The position numbers and the translations under genes are program-made. A stretch of DNA of 64,000 bases from an uncultured Oscillospiraceae bacterium (lineage in GTDB: Bacteria; Bacillota; Clostridia; Oscillospirales; Acutalibacteraceae), in assembly GCA_958366985.1 (NCBI GenBank), contig CATXDC010000013.1, positions 25,830 to 89,829 of the forward strand, in the 5' to 3' direction. The notes under the pieces are model-generated. The model was not told the DNA's origin. It made no database searches and saw nothing but the letters and a program-made list of their open reading frames with translations. The stretch's first letter is position 1. The number at the start of each line of letters is the position of its first letter. This document shows, piece by piece, positions 23,661 through 31,119 of the stretch.

Positions 23661-25100
23661 TTAACGTGCATATATTTCGATGGTTCCTGATATTGTCATG
23701 TATATCGGATTTGTGACTGATAAGGTTAGTTTATTACACTTACCCACATCTTTTTTTACAGAATATGGGGTTTGTAGATTAACATACGTGTTATAATAAC
23801 CAGCCTCATTCGTAGAAACAGAGGTAAGTAGATTTTCCCAAAACAATCCATTGTATCTGCTGTGGGTTTTCTGATATTTTGTATCTGAAGCTCCTTGATT
23901 TTTCTGTGTGTCGAGTTTGTTTAGAGGAACATCATTTATATTTATCACTATGACACTATTAGTACTTTCGTTTTTATTGATTAATCCAGTAGCAATAAAA
24001 AATAATTCTGAAAAATCTAAGCCATCCCATTCCCATTTCGCCGTCTCTCCGTCCATTGTGATGGTTTGGAACAGTTTCCAAGGTTTTGTCTCCTCACTCG
24101 GAACCTGTTTAAGCACTTCGCTTATAATTTCCTGTTTATCCGGTTCAGTCCAATAATCAACGCCTTTTACTGGTGTTTTGCCGGGTGTACCCGGTTCGCC
24201 TTGCGGTCCTTGAGGTCCTTCCGCACCGTCTGCACCCGCTGGACCTTGTTCGCCCTGCTCACCCTTTGCGCCGGGTTCTCCCTTATCGCCTTTGTCACCT
24301 TTATCACCCTTATCGCCTTTCACTCCCTGTAATCCCTGTTCGCCCTGAGGCCCCTGATCTCCTTTGTCTCCTTTAATATTGACCGGCTCAGGATTAGGCA
24401 AGTCCTTGTCATTTGTCCAACTTATAACACCTTCAGGAGAAACAGACGGCGTAAATGTCGCTCCGTTCTGACCTATTCCACCGCCTCCGGTAGGATCTTG
24501 CCAGTTGTAGTCTTTGTCTGCATCAGATTGTTTTGTAAGCACCTGTCCTTTTGTTCCGCCTATGGGGATTATGTTGAGAACCTTCTCCGCTTCCTCCTGC
24601 GCCTGCTGCGCTGACTGTGCAGCATCATCGGCGCTGCTCTTACAAATTGATATAAGCTGAGCTATAATGTCTTTTTCCTCAGGGCTGATTTCGGATTCAT
24701 CAACTTCAAGTCCTTCAAGAACTCTCATCTGTGCGAGAGCAGTATTCCATTCGGCGGTTATTGTGCCGCTTTCATCCGTTTTTACGGCGCATATCACAAA
24801 TTTAGTAATGCCTCTGTAACGGGTAACAAGACGAGAAAACGGCCATGTGAAAGTTATGTAATCATCTTCACCTTCCAAAGGCTTCAGGTCAGTTACAACA
24901 TGCTGTCCTTTTTCCTGACGGCTGTTCATGAAATTTATTCTCAGCTGCATATGAGTGAAATCTGCTCCCACAACAATTTTGGGGAACTTGAATTTTAATC
25001 CTCTTACATTTTCATCTGATTCCACCCCGGCTATGCGCTGAGGCTCTGTAAGGGTAAGCTTCCTACTAACGGGATTTAGTGTGCAATATTCTTCCTGCAT
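23661..25100 (-). CDS. Collagen-like tail fibre with BppU-type N-terminus
   Basis: About 479 residues. The N-terminal about 150 residues resemble the BppU baseplate domain (LTLTEPQRIAGVESDENVR). A coiled-coil (SADDAAQSAQQAQEEAEKV) follows, then about 25 Gly-X-Y triplets (GDKGDQGPQGEQG, GDKGDKGDKGDKG), and a unique C-terminal beta-rich domain of about 150 residues, likely the receptor-binding tip. ATG at 25100 (MQEEY) gives 8-nt SD spacing; the ATG at 25106 is too close. Unusually, it lies in the early half, far from the tail module. Confidence 0.82.
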   Translation of the reverse strand: MQEEYCTLNPVSRKLTLTEPQRIAGVESDENVRGLKFKFPKIVVGADFTHMQLRINFMNSRQEKGQHVVTDLKPLEGEDDYITFTWPFSRLVTRYRGITKFVICAVKTDESGTITAEWNTALAQMRVLEGLEVDESEISPEEKDIIAQLISICKSSADDAAQSAQQAQEEAEKVLNIIPIGGTKGQVLTKQSDADKDYNWQDPTGGGGIGQNGATFTPSVSPEGVISWTNDKDLPNPEPVNIKGDKGDQGPQGEQGLQGVKGDKGDKGDKGDKGEPGAKGEQGEQGPAGADGAEGPQGPQGEPGTPGKTPVKGVDYWTEPDKQEIISEVLKQVPSEETKPWKLFQTITMDGETAKWEWDGLDFSELFFIATGLINKNESTNSVIVININDVPLNKLDTQKNQGASDTKYQKTHSRYNGLFWENLLTSVSTNEAGYYNTYVNLQTPYSVKKDVGKCNKLTLSVTNPIYMTISGTIEIYAR

Positions 25101-25113
25101 TAACATTACTCCT

Positions 25114-25320
25114 TTATTTGTCTTTGTCGTAGTAGTGAATAAGGCTTTCGCCCGTGATCCTCAGTTCACGGGCTATTTCTGTTAATTTTTCATGTTGTTC
25201 TCTCAGTCTGCAAAGTTCCCCGCCCTGAGCTTTATGCATTCTGAGTTTTATTTTTGCTGCCTCCCGCAGCAGCACATGGGATTGCCTAAGGTATTCCCTG
25301 CCTGTTTCTTCAAGGGTCAT
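25114..25320 (-). CDS. Small helical phage protein, unknown function
   Basis: 68 residues, predicted almost entirely helical (EEHEKLTEIARELR-like coiled coil, basic KIKLRMHKAQ). It sits in the early operon between the 48-residue ORF and the collagen-like fibre. No family recognised. Confidence 0.55.
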   Translation of the reverse strand: MTLEETGREYLRQSHVLLREAAKIKLRMHKAQGGELCRLREQHEKLTEIARELRITGESLIHYYDKDK

Positions 25321-25348
25321 AATTCATATACCCGCTCCTTTCCGTCTG

Positions 25349-25495
25349 TTATTCTTTAATCTCAGCCTCGAGCCATTCTTTACACCATTTTTCAGTGTCC
25401 CAATATTCGCCCTGCAAGGCGTCATCAGATACAGAAACAATAAACTCCGCCATTTCGTCAATGGACATTGATGTAATTTTTTCGTAATGGGTCAC
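25349..25495 (-). CDS. Small acidic phage protein, GTG start
   Basis: 48 residues: MTHYEKITSMSIDEMAEFI then an acidic Trp-rich tail (YWDTEKWCKEWLEAEIKE). The GTG at 25495 overlaps the upstream stop (GTGA) and GGGAGGGAG serves as SD. Small proteins with the MS-DEMAEF start and a W-C-WL ending are common in the early regions of Firmicutes phages; the role is unknown. Confidence 0.65.
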   Translation of the reverse strand: MTHYEKITSMSIDEMAEFIVSVSDDALQGEYWDTEKWCKEWLEAEIKE

Positions 25496-25668
25496 GGTTC
25501 ACTCCCTCCCCTCGCTGGTTTTATGTACATTCCGCATTTGTACGGAGCGTTAAGACATTTGATTTCACAATCGTCATAACGTTTGCAGTTATAGCAGCAG
25601 GTGTTATTTCTGAGCTTTGAACAGCGGAATATGCTGCACACTTTATCTTCCTTAGGCGGTCTGCTCAT
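25492..25668 (-). CDS. Cys-rich small phage protein A
   Basis: 58 residues with eight Cys (CSIFRC, TCCYNC, CEIKC, KCGMY). The spacing suggests one or two zinc sites. It overlaps both neighbours by about 4 bp (ATGA upstream, GTGA downstream), so it is part of a tight translationally coupled set. The partner ORF at 25665 is also Cys-rich. No family named. Confidence 0.65.
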   Translation of the reverse strand: MSRPPKEDKVCSIFRCSKLRNNTCCYNCKRYDDCEIKCLNAPYKCGMYIKPARGGSEP

Positions 25669-25853
25669 TTACCTGTCCTCCTTTTTCTTCTTTTGTCGCC
25701 TGTGGCGTAAAGCTCATATTCAAGATGGCGGAGCTGTGAAGCCAGCTCCCTGATTGCTGTGTTATCTTCTGTATAGGCTTTATACTGCGGACACTGAACG
25801 TGACAGCCTACAAAACGGCGTGGGCAGTTTTTACAGGGTGAACGCATCGGCAT
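25665..25853 (-). CDS. Cys-rich small phage protein B
   Basis: 62 residues. N-terminal CKNCPRRFVGCHVQC gives a CxxC-X6-CxxxC zinc-type cluster; the rest is a charged helix ending in KRRKRRTGK. It follows the helicase-methyltransferase gene by 16 bp. Short proteins with the CxxCp-R--GCh--C pattern are widespread in Firmicutes prophages without known function. Confidence 0.68.
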   Translation of the reverse strand: MPMRSPCKNCPRRFVGCHVQCPQYKAYTEDNTAIRELASQLRHLEYELYATGDKRRKRRTGK

Positions 25854-25869
25854 TACTTCCTTTCGATGT

Positions 25870-28374
25870 TTAAGAATTCGACACTAAATCAAATAGAGTG
25901 AAGGTGTTTGCTTTGTCATCTGCTTCTTTTAGATAGCCAACACCGTCACGAAAATACCCGTTGTTAAGCTCTATACCTATGCCGTATCTTCCGTTATCTA
26001 CTGCAACTTTAGGTACTGTCATAATTCCTCCGAATGGATCTAATACAACATCCCCTTTATTGCTGTAACGGTTAATAATTCGCTCTACTATATCCAGCTG
26101 AAGAGGGCAAACGTGCATTTCCTGCTGCCTGCGGCTCTGACTGCTGTTCAGCGTTCTCATGCGAACTATGTCATCCCATACTTCATCACTCCATGAACCC
26201 GGAGCTACTACCATAAACGTTGCAGGGAGTTTTCCGTCTTTATCAAGCTCTTTTGCAAGAGAAACGTGCTCTTGGTAGCTGTATACTGTATCACGGCTAA
26301 ATTCACGATATACTTTTTGGAGATTTGATACAGGCACTTTTAGCAGCTCTTCTTTTGTTAATAAGCGATCACCACTCGACCTCCAAAAGCCATGCGCATC
26401 TATCTGCCACTGTGCTCTCGTATATTCTTCTTTTGTTTTCGTCACAGGTGTATCTGCATATGCTTTGGATGTATCGGAGGGCAGCTTGCGAAACAATAAA
26501 ATGTATTCAGGACAGCCTACACCCATTTTAGTGCCGTCCTTACATTGTTCAGTCCAGCCGAGCCTGTAAGTCTGATTGTTCTCCCGGACAACGTCAGTCA
26601 CAACGGTAATCATACCGAAATACTGAAAGCCATGCTTCATATAGTGCTCAATGCACATTGCGTGAAATGGTTCCATTGTGGGCATGCCGGTACCGGTGGC
26701 ATTGCCGAACAATACTCTGTCTTTAACGTGAATGGCCGCTACACGGCCAGGCTTTAAGATTCTCAATAAATTCGGAGTAAGATAATCCATTTGTTTAAAG
26801 AATCTTTCTGTATCTTTATTGTGGCCAAAATCGTTGTAGCTGGGTGTGTATTCGTAATGGTTGGAGAACGGGATACTTGTATGTATTAAATCAATGCTGT
26901 TGTCTTCCATAATGTCTGTTTCTAAAACACAGTCATTATTTATAGCTTTAAAGCTTTCACCTTCTACTATCACTCTTTTCACTCCTATTGTTCTTGCAAG
27001 CTTATCAATCTGTGACGTACCGGCAAGACCGTATTTTTTAACAATTTCACGCATCTTCTCCGAAAGATAGTTATGCTTTTCCCATTTGTCCATGAGAGTG
27101 TCGAGAATTGGCTTTTCAGCTTCCGTGTAAATGATGTCTATTATCACTTTTTCAGATTGCAAAAATCTGTATACCCTATGTATGGCCTGAATGAAGTCAT
27201 TAAACTCATAATCTATCCCGACGAAAATAGCTCTGTGACAATGCTTTTGGAAGTTGCACCCTGAACCGGACAAAGACTTTTTAGTGGCAAATATCTTGAT
27301 ATTGCCGTTTGAAAAGTTTATAACTCTCTGTTCCCGCTCCTCGTAGTCCATAGAGCCGTATATATCTACGGCCGTGGGAATCTGACGTTTAATCTCATAC
27401 CTTTCAGCCTCAAGGTCATGCCATAAAATAAAGTGAGCATCCGGATCTTCTTCTATTATTTCTTTCGCTTTTGCAACTCTCTTCTGAATTGATACATTTT
27501 TCTCTTTCGCTGCATCAGAAAGACTTATTGCTGCCTCCCGTAGGAATTGTATTTGCCCGCTCTTATCGCATGAACTGCAATATTCATCCTGAATTTTGTG
27601 AAAACGTACATCCAAAGGCGGCAATGCATAGCCATCATCACCGTATCCTAAATCTGAAGGTAAGTTTATAAACAATGCCCATGTACTCATCCATATCCAA
27701 AACTCTTCTTCTCGGTGAGGATAAAGCGTAAGGTTGTTTGCTTTTGTGCTGTCACGCTTAAAGAATCGAGTTAATGCCTGTCCGGTATCCATTACCTCAA
27801 GATAACCGGCATAGTGAATAAGCTCTTTATATTTATTGGGTGAAGGCGTGGCCGTTGAAACAAGCTTATATTTAACTCCCTTGAATTTATCGAGAAAAGT
27901 TTGGTATGTCTTGCTGCCGAATGAACGGAGAACTGACGCTTCATCAAGGGAAGTTGCTACAAACTCCTTAGGATCTATATCACCGTCACGGACCCGCTCA
28001 TAATTTGTAATCACTATTGACGTTTGTGCGTTTTTAGCTTCCTCCATATTGGTTACATATTCCGGCGCCGCATCCCACCCAAGAAGATTTACTGCATCAT
28101 GCTTAAATTCTTGTTTAACGCCTAAAGGACACACGATAAGTGCTTTACCGCCTTCATGTTCAGTAACAATCCGGCAATATTCCAGCTGCTGAGCTGTCTT
28201 TCCGAGGCCGAAGCTTTCAAACAGTGCTCTGCGGCCGCCTTTTATTACCCATATAACAGCGTCCCTTTGATGAGGTTTAAGAGCGGGATTTACTTTATCC
28301 GCTTCAATGTCGAACCCTGATACAGGTGCAACCTCGATTTTGCTTTTTAAAAAATTTATGTAACTTTCGTTCAC
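25870..28374 (-). CDS. SF2 helicase fused to a DNA methyltransferase
   Basis: 834 residues, GTG start. Residues about 1-440 are a SNF2-like SF2 helicase: Walker A GLGKT (56-60), motif II as DEAS (144-147), STATP (173-177), and QAIHRVYR (396-403). Residues about 470-834 are a beta-class amino-methyltransferase with motif IV TSIPF (499-503) preceding motif I LDPFGG (778-783). The usual (D/S)PP(Y/F) is here SIPF. It may remodel and methylate phage DNA, either for protection from restriction or during replication. No matching restriction nuclease lies nearby. It is the largest early gene and follows the HUH Rep gene. Confidence 0.85.
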   Translation of the reverse strand: MNESYINFLKSKIEVAPVSGFDIEADKVNPALKPHQRDAVIWVIKGGRRALFESFGLGKTAQQLEYCRIVTEHEGGKALIVCPLGVKQEFKHDAVNLLGWDAAPEYVTNMEEAKNAQTSIVITNYERVRDGDIDPKEFVATSLDEASVLRSFGSKTYQTFLDKFKGVKYKLVSTATPSPNKYKELIHYAGYLEVMDTGQALTRFFKRDSTKANNLTLYPHREEEFWIWMSTWALFINLPSDLGYGDDGYALPPLDVRFHKIQDEYCSSCDKSGQIQFLREAAISLSDAAKEKNVSIQKRVAKAKEIIEEDPDAHFILWHDLEAERYEIKRQIPTAVDIYGSMDYEEREQRVINFSNGNIKIFATKKSLSGSGCNFQKHCHRAIFVGIDYEFNDFIQAIHRVYRFLQSEKVIIDIIYTEAEKPILDTLMDKWEKHNYLSEKMREIVKKYGLAGTSQIDKLARTIGVKRVIVEGESFKAINNDCVLETDIMEDNSIDLIHTSIPFSNHYEYTPSYNDFGHNKDTERFFKQMDYLTPNLLRILKPGRVAAIHVKDRVLFGNATGTGMPTMEPFHAMCIEHYMKHGFQYFGMITVVTDVVRENNQTYRLGWTEQCKDGTKMGVGCPEYILLFRKLPSDTSKAYADTPVTKTKEEYTRAQWQIDAHGFWRSSGDRLLTKEELLKVPVSNLQKVYREFSRDTVYSYQEHVSLAKELDKDGKLPATFMVVAPGSWSDEVWDDIVRMRTLNSSQSRRQQEMHVCPLQLDIVERIINRYSNKGDVVLDPFGGIMTVPKVAVDNGRYGIGIELNNGYFRDGVGYLKEADDKANTFTLFDLVSNS

Positions 28375-28424
28375 GAAATAAGACTCCTATCTGTACATTG
28401 CTGTGGTAAAAGTATTCTTATTCT

Positions 28425-29165
28425 TCAATCTCTCTTCCTCATACGGACATACACATACCAATGCCCGTTGTAGTTATTAAATGAAGCTTCCGCTCCTATG
28501 TAAGAATAGCCTTTATGACGCTTCTCCCAGTATTCGCGGTCATAGAGCTTCTTTTCGGCTATTCGGGCTAAACCACGCCTTGTTATCTTGCCGTCACGAG
28601 GCTTTTTTACTGTTGGCTGCTTTAAGTTCTTCGACCCGCTCCACCGCCTTTTCCCCTCAGGATCTTTGGTCATATATCTTGCAAGAGCCTGCAAGCCGTT
28701 TTCATTAGGCTGCAATCTTCGAGCGTTTGTCCAGTCTCCGTGTCCCCATTTCTGCTCTGCAACATCCCTGTCCATGCCTGACATCACCATATGAATATGC
28801 CAGCGGAGAACACCTGTTCTTTTGCTGACTTTTGCTTCAATGACATATATGTACTTCATATCGGGTAATCCGTGAGCTTTACGCCATCGTCTAAGGCGGG
28901 AGATGTAGTTTTTAACGTCATTAACTACCTCTTCACGGGTAAATGGCATTTCGTCATCCCTATACGTGAGGTGTACTGCAAGATCACCTTTACCAAAGTT
29001 GGTATTGATAAGCCTGTCCAGTTTCTTTTTGGCATTCTTCTCATTGAGATTCTTCTGAGCCTCTCTGCTGAGAGAACCAGCAGGCTTCTTTCTGCCGTCT
29101 GAGCAAACAGGAAAGAATTCCACCTCAAGGATTTTGCCTGAGACTATTCTTTTTTCTCTGATTAT
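28425..29165 (-). CDS. HUH-type replication initiator (rolling-circle Rep, ORF2/G2P-like), apparent ATA start
   Basis: About 246 residues. Motifs in order: strand AVHLTYRD, the metal-binding HIH in LRWHIHMVMSG, and the nucleophile candidate Tyr in ALARYMTKDP. This is the single-Tyr HUH layout of rolling-circle Rep proteins found in many Firmicutes phages and plasmids. The coding-like sequence (IREKRIVSGKILEVEFF) extends above the first standard start (GTG 29123, no SD) to an ATA at 29165 that sits about 9 nt after AGGGG. I take ATA as the probable start. The leader upstream is crossed by an antisense transcript. Confidence 0.8.
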   Translation of the reverse strand: MIREKRIVSGKILEVEFFPVCSDGRKKPAGSLSREAQKNLNEKNAKKKLDRLINTNFGKGDLAVHLTYRDDEMPFTREEVVNDVKNYISRLRRWRKAHGLPDMKYIYVIEAKVSKRTGVLRWHIHMVMSGMDRDVAEQKWGHGDWTNARRLQPNENGLQALARYMTKDPEGKRRWSGSKNLKQPTVKKPRDGKITRRGLARIAEKKLYDREYWEKRHKGYSYIGAEASFNNYNGHWYVYVRMRKRD

Positions 29166-29170
29166 TTCAC

Positions 29171-29264
29171 GTCACCCCTTTTCATATGCTCCGTTTGTTA
29201 ATACCTAATACAAGGCCGTCAAAAGGCTTCGAAGCCCTTAAAATATTGACTTTTCGGGGGTGAC
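29171..29264 (-). promoter_or_regulatory. Rep mRNA leader with anti-SD pairing
   Basis: On the rep mRNA, GTCACCCC (from 29264-29257) is perfectly complementary to GGGGTGAC (29178-29171), which contains the rep SD. Between them lies the palindrome GGCTTCGAAGCC. Folding would hide the SD, a form seen in attenuated plasmid rep leaders. Seen in sequence; function is inferred. Confidence 0.55.
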
Positions 29265-29275
29265 TGTGCTATAAT
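29246..29275 (+). promoter_or_regulatory. Promoter of the small antisense RNA
   Basis: TTGACT (29246-29251), 18-bp spacer, TATAAT (29270-29275) on the plus strand, directed away from rep and across the rep leader. Confidence 0.75.
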
Positions 29276-29281
29276 TAGTTA

Positions 29282-29350
29282 TGGACACGAGTGACCCCAA
29301 AAAGTCACGCTTCGAGCCTGTTCGGTTGCCGCCGGGCAGGCTCATTTTTT
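29282..29350 (+). ncRNA. Candidate antisense (counter-transcribed) RNA to the rep leader
   Basis: Starts about 7 nt after a near-consensus -10 and ends at a hairpin GAGCCTG..CAGGCTC followed by ATTTTTT (29314-29350). An upstream hairpin GTGAC-cccaaaaa-GTCAC (29291-29308) would be a kissing loop. Length about 70 nt. It is antisense to the leader of minus-strand early mRNA entering rep, as in plasmid copy-control RNAs. A short ORF through it is not supported by an SD. Confidence 0.65.
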
Positions 29351-29360
29351 ATGCTGTTTT

Positions 29361-29585
29361 TCATTCACATTCACTCATTAAAGATAATCTTTCGGGTTTT
29401 GCCACGATTACGGAATGCGGCGCTTTAAGGTCCTTGATTTCAGCGGAAACCGTTATCTTTCCTTTGTCGCAACGATAAACAACAGCGTCTACTGTTCCAT
29501 GGAACTTTTGATTGTAATAGTTTCTGTATGTAACCTTTGCGCCGCTGAGAAGAGCATCTTTCAGATCTTCGGATGTCATACTCAC
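29361..29585 (-). CDS. Small phage protein of unknown function
   Basis: 74 residues, beta-rich (GAKVTYRNYYNQKFHGTVDAVVYRCDKGK). GTG start at 29585 overlaps the upstream stop (GTGA), with GGAGGAG as SD; the ATG at 29579 is an alternative. Last gene before the rep leader and antisense RNA. No family recognised. Confidence 0.6.
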   Translation of the reverse strand: MSMTSEDLKDALLSGAKVTYRNYYNQKFHGTVDAVVYRCDKGKITVSAEIKDLKAPHSVIVAKPERLSLMSECE

Positions 29586-29746
29586 GTCTGCTCCTCCTTT
29601 TTAAGATATTCTTTTATTCTGCGCCGGACTCTTGTGTCCAGCGTTTCGATGAAGTTTGTCCAGGCTTCAAGGACATCCGTGAAGAAGCGTTCACGCTCCC
29701 CTTCTATGGCGACAATATAACCACCGGGAACAGAAGATAAGCTCAT
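29582..29746 (-). CDS. Small phage protein of unknown function
   Basis: 54 residues from the ATG at 29746 (MSLSSVPGGYIVAIEGERER), chosen because it overlaps the upstream stop as ATGA; an upstream ATG at 29803 would lie deep in the preceding gene. The C-terminal half is a charged helix (RRRIKEYLKKEEQT). No family recognised. Confidence 0.5.
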   Translation of the reverse strand: MSLSSVPGGYIVAIEGERERFFTDVLEAWTNFIETLDTRVRRRIKEYLKKEEQT

Positions 29747-29946
29747 TTCTCTGCAATGATAGAGAACATGGCGCTGAACAGGTTCTTTGCCTTGCGTTTC
29801 CATTTCTTCACCTTCCTTTTGATGTGCTTCTTCATGCCGTTCTCAAAAGCAATAAGCACATCTTCGTAGATGATGCCGAGAATGAGCAGCGCACCACCGC
29901 CAACGCCTACAACAATAGGAATTATTATTTCAATCAGTGACAACAC
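29743..29946 (-). CDS. Small membrane protein with basic helix
   Basis: 67 residues, GTG start 7 nt after AAGGAGG. N-terminal membrane helix (IIIPIVVGVGGGALLILGII), then a strongly basic amphipathic stretch (KKHIKRKVKKWKRKAK). Part of the early operon. No family recognised. Confidence 0.55.
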   Translation of the reverse strand: MLSLIEIIIPIVVGVGGGALLILGIIYEDVLIAFENGMKKHIKRKVKKWKRKAKNLFSAMFSIIAEK

Positions 29947-30277
29947 AGTTATTCCTCCTTACGGTAAGCGATGCATCAAAGTCAATACGCTTGAAGCCTA
30001 TACTGTCACAGAAGTAGAAGCCGGCAGGAGTCTTTCCGCAGGGCTCTACGAGTTCTACAACGTCACTGACGGACAGCCTGTGCATTCCTCTCGGCCTTGG
30101 GTTTTTGCTGTCGTTAAAGTGACGAAACGCACCTTCAAGGGTTCTGCGGTTTTTTAGTTCTCCATCAAATATAAGATCATAGTTTTCAGGGTCTATGCTT
30201 CCGCTCATTCGGCTGTATCCCATATACATGGCAAACAGAGCACGTCTGCCGTTAACCTGATAAACTCTGAGTTTCAT
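29930..30277 (-). CDS. YodL-like domain protein
   Basis: 115 residues. Pattern FAMYMGYSRMSGSIDPENYDLIFDGE, then RGMHRLSVSDVVEL and GFYFCDSIGFKRIDFD matches the YodL-type domain found in phages and mobile elements of Firmicutes. Function unknown in the literature I recall. Encoded early, shortly after the regulators; overlaps the next gene by 17 bp. Confidence 0.68.
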   Translation of the reverse strand: MKLRVYQVNGRRALFAMYMGYSRMSGSIDPENYDLIFDGELKNRRTLEGAFRHFNDSKNPRPRGMHRLSVSDVVELVEPCGKTPAGFYFCDSIGFKRIDFDASLTVRRNNCVVTD

Positions 30278-30281
30278 TTTC

Positions 30282-30404
30282 TCACCTCATTGCTACGTAC
30301 ACTGCATATGCAAGTATCAGGACTATGGCGGCTGCCAATCCGATTATGAGTACCAGCTTAAAAAGCGCATAGAACGCCATTACCAGCATAGAAGTTTCTA
30401 TCAT
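30282..30404 (-). CDS. Small single-span membrane protein
   Basis: 40 residues: MIETSMLVMAFYALFKLVLI leading into a long Ala/Ile-rich helix ending YVAMR. SD AAAGGAG lies about 8 nt before the ATG and its stop precedes the YodL gene by 4 bp. Too short for most gene finders, but the SD and spacing are good. Confidence 0.58.
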   Translation of the reverse strand: MIETSMLVMAFYALFKLVLIIGLAAAIVLILAYAVYVAMR

Positions 30405-30442
30405 TTTTCTTTTCTCCTTTGTATGTAATTGATTGCAAAAGC

Positions 30443-30844
30443 TTATGTACCTAAATATTCTTCAAACTTTTTTCGGCTGATGTGATATGAATATGTTGAT
30501 TTATTTTTGACAGCGAAACCAAAAGGCGCCACTCCGCTTTGCAGGGCTACTCGTACAAACTGTTGTGATTTCCCCATTCTTCTTGCCGCTTCAGCTATGC
30601 TTACCGAATACGGTGAAACGGTTTCTTCTGCAAGGTCTTCTTCCTTGTCACCGTCGCTGTTAAGCCATTCAACTGTGCAGCCGAGAGTGTCCGCTATAAG
30701 CTGCTGTACTCCAGCTCTCGGAGTTGATTTGCCTGAAAGGTATTGACTTACCGACGGAGCACCTTTACCGATCTTGCTTGCCAGCTCCGATTGTGTAATG
30801 TGCTGTTCGGTCATAGCTTCTTTTAATCTTTCTGCAAAACTCAT
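30443..30844 (-). CDS. XRE regulator with second HTH/excisionase-like domain
   Basis: 133 residues. N-terminal XRE HTH (TQSELASKIGKGAPSVSQYLSGKSTP, about 16-41), linker, then a second DNA-binding unit (SIAEAARRMGKSQQFVRVALQSG.. ending SRKKFEEYLG), which looks like the MerR/excisionase-type helix_17 fold. It could be an early regulator or contribute the excision function, since no separate Xis was found. Second gene of the PR transcript. Confidence 0.75.
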   Translation of the reverse strand: MSFAERLKEAMTEQHITQSELASKIGKGAPSVSQYLSGKSTPRAGVQQLIADTLGCTVEWLNSDGDKEEDLAEETVSPYSVSIAEAARRMGKSQQFVRVALQSGVAPFGFAVKNKSTYSYHISRKKFEEYLGT

Positions 30845-30883
30845 ATTTCCGCTCCTTTCTGTGTGGTAAAGTGTTGCACGCTT

Positions 30884-30899
30884 GTTTCCTTTAGGAAAC
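30884..30899. promoter_or_regulatory. Distal repressor operator, GTTTCC-N4-GGAAAC
   Basis: Perfect GTTTCC-TTTA-GGAAAC dyad overlapping the last codons and stop of the Cro-like gene. It is the best match to the consensus formed by the three sites at 31120-31222 and lies about 220 bp from them. Confidence 0.6.
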
Positions 30900-31103
30900 T
30901 AAGTCTTTAAAAAAAATTTCACACAGTCTTTCATTGCTTAACTCGAGCACATCGGCGATAGCTGATATCTCTCTTTGATTGAAACTACTCTGTCCTGAAA
31001 TCTTTGAATACATAGCTTTTTTACTTATTCCTATCTTTTCTGCAAGTTTAGGAATAGAAATGTCGTTTCTGACCATCTCTACTTTCAGCTCTTTGCTATT
31101 CAT
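30891..31103 (-). CDS. Cro-like XRE repressor
   Basis: 70 residues starting MNSKELKVEMVRNDISIPKL; HTH IPKLAEKIGISKKAMYSKISG. First gene from PR, divergent to the CI gene, so it is the lytic-side regulator. The ATG at 31103 follows GAGGTGATAAG; ORF extension to 31148 would overlap the promoter. Its stop codon lies within an operator-like dyad. Confidence 0.85.
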   Translation of the reverse strand: MNSKELKVEMVRNDISIPKLAEKIGISKKAMYSKISGQSSFNQREISAIADVLELSNERLCEIFFKDLVS

Positions 31104-31119
31104 CTTATCACCTCTTTTT

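Noticed and set aside
24190..24380. Repetitive short sequence that could be mistaken for a repeat array
   Set aside because: It encodes Gly-X-Y collagen-like triplets in frame inside the tail fibre gene; there are no spacers, so it is not a CRISPR array.
29281..29478. Plus-strand ORF of 65 codons over the antisense RNA
   Set aside because: No SD before its ATG; the predicted transcript starts at about the ATG and ends in a terminator after 70 nt, and the rest overlaps the minus-strand gene at 29361.
30443..30844. Possible dedicated excisionase
   Set aside because: The C-terminal half is excisionase-like but the gene also has an XRE domain and lies in the early operon; I keep it as a regulator with possible excision role and make no firm Xis call.
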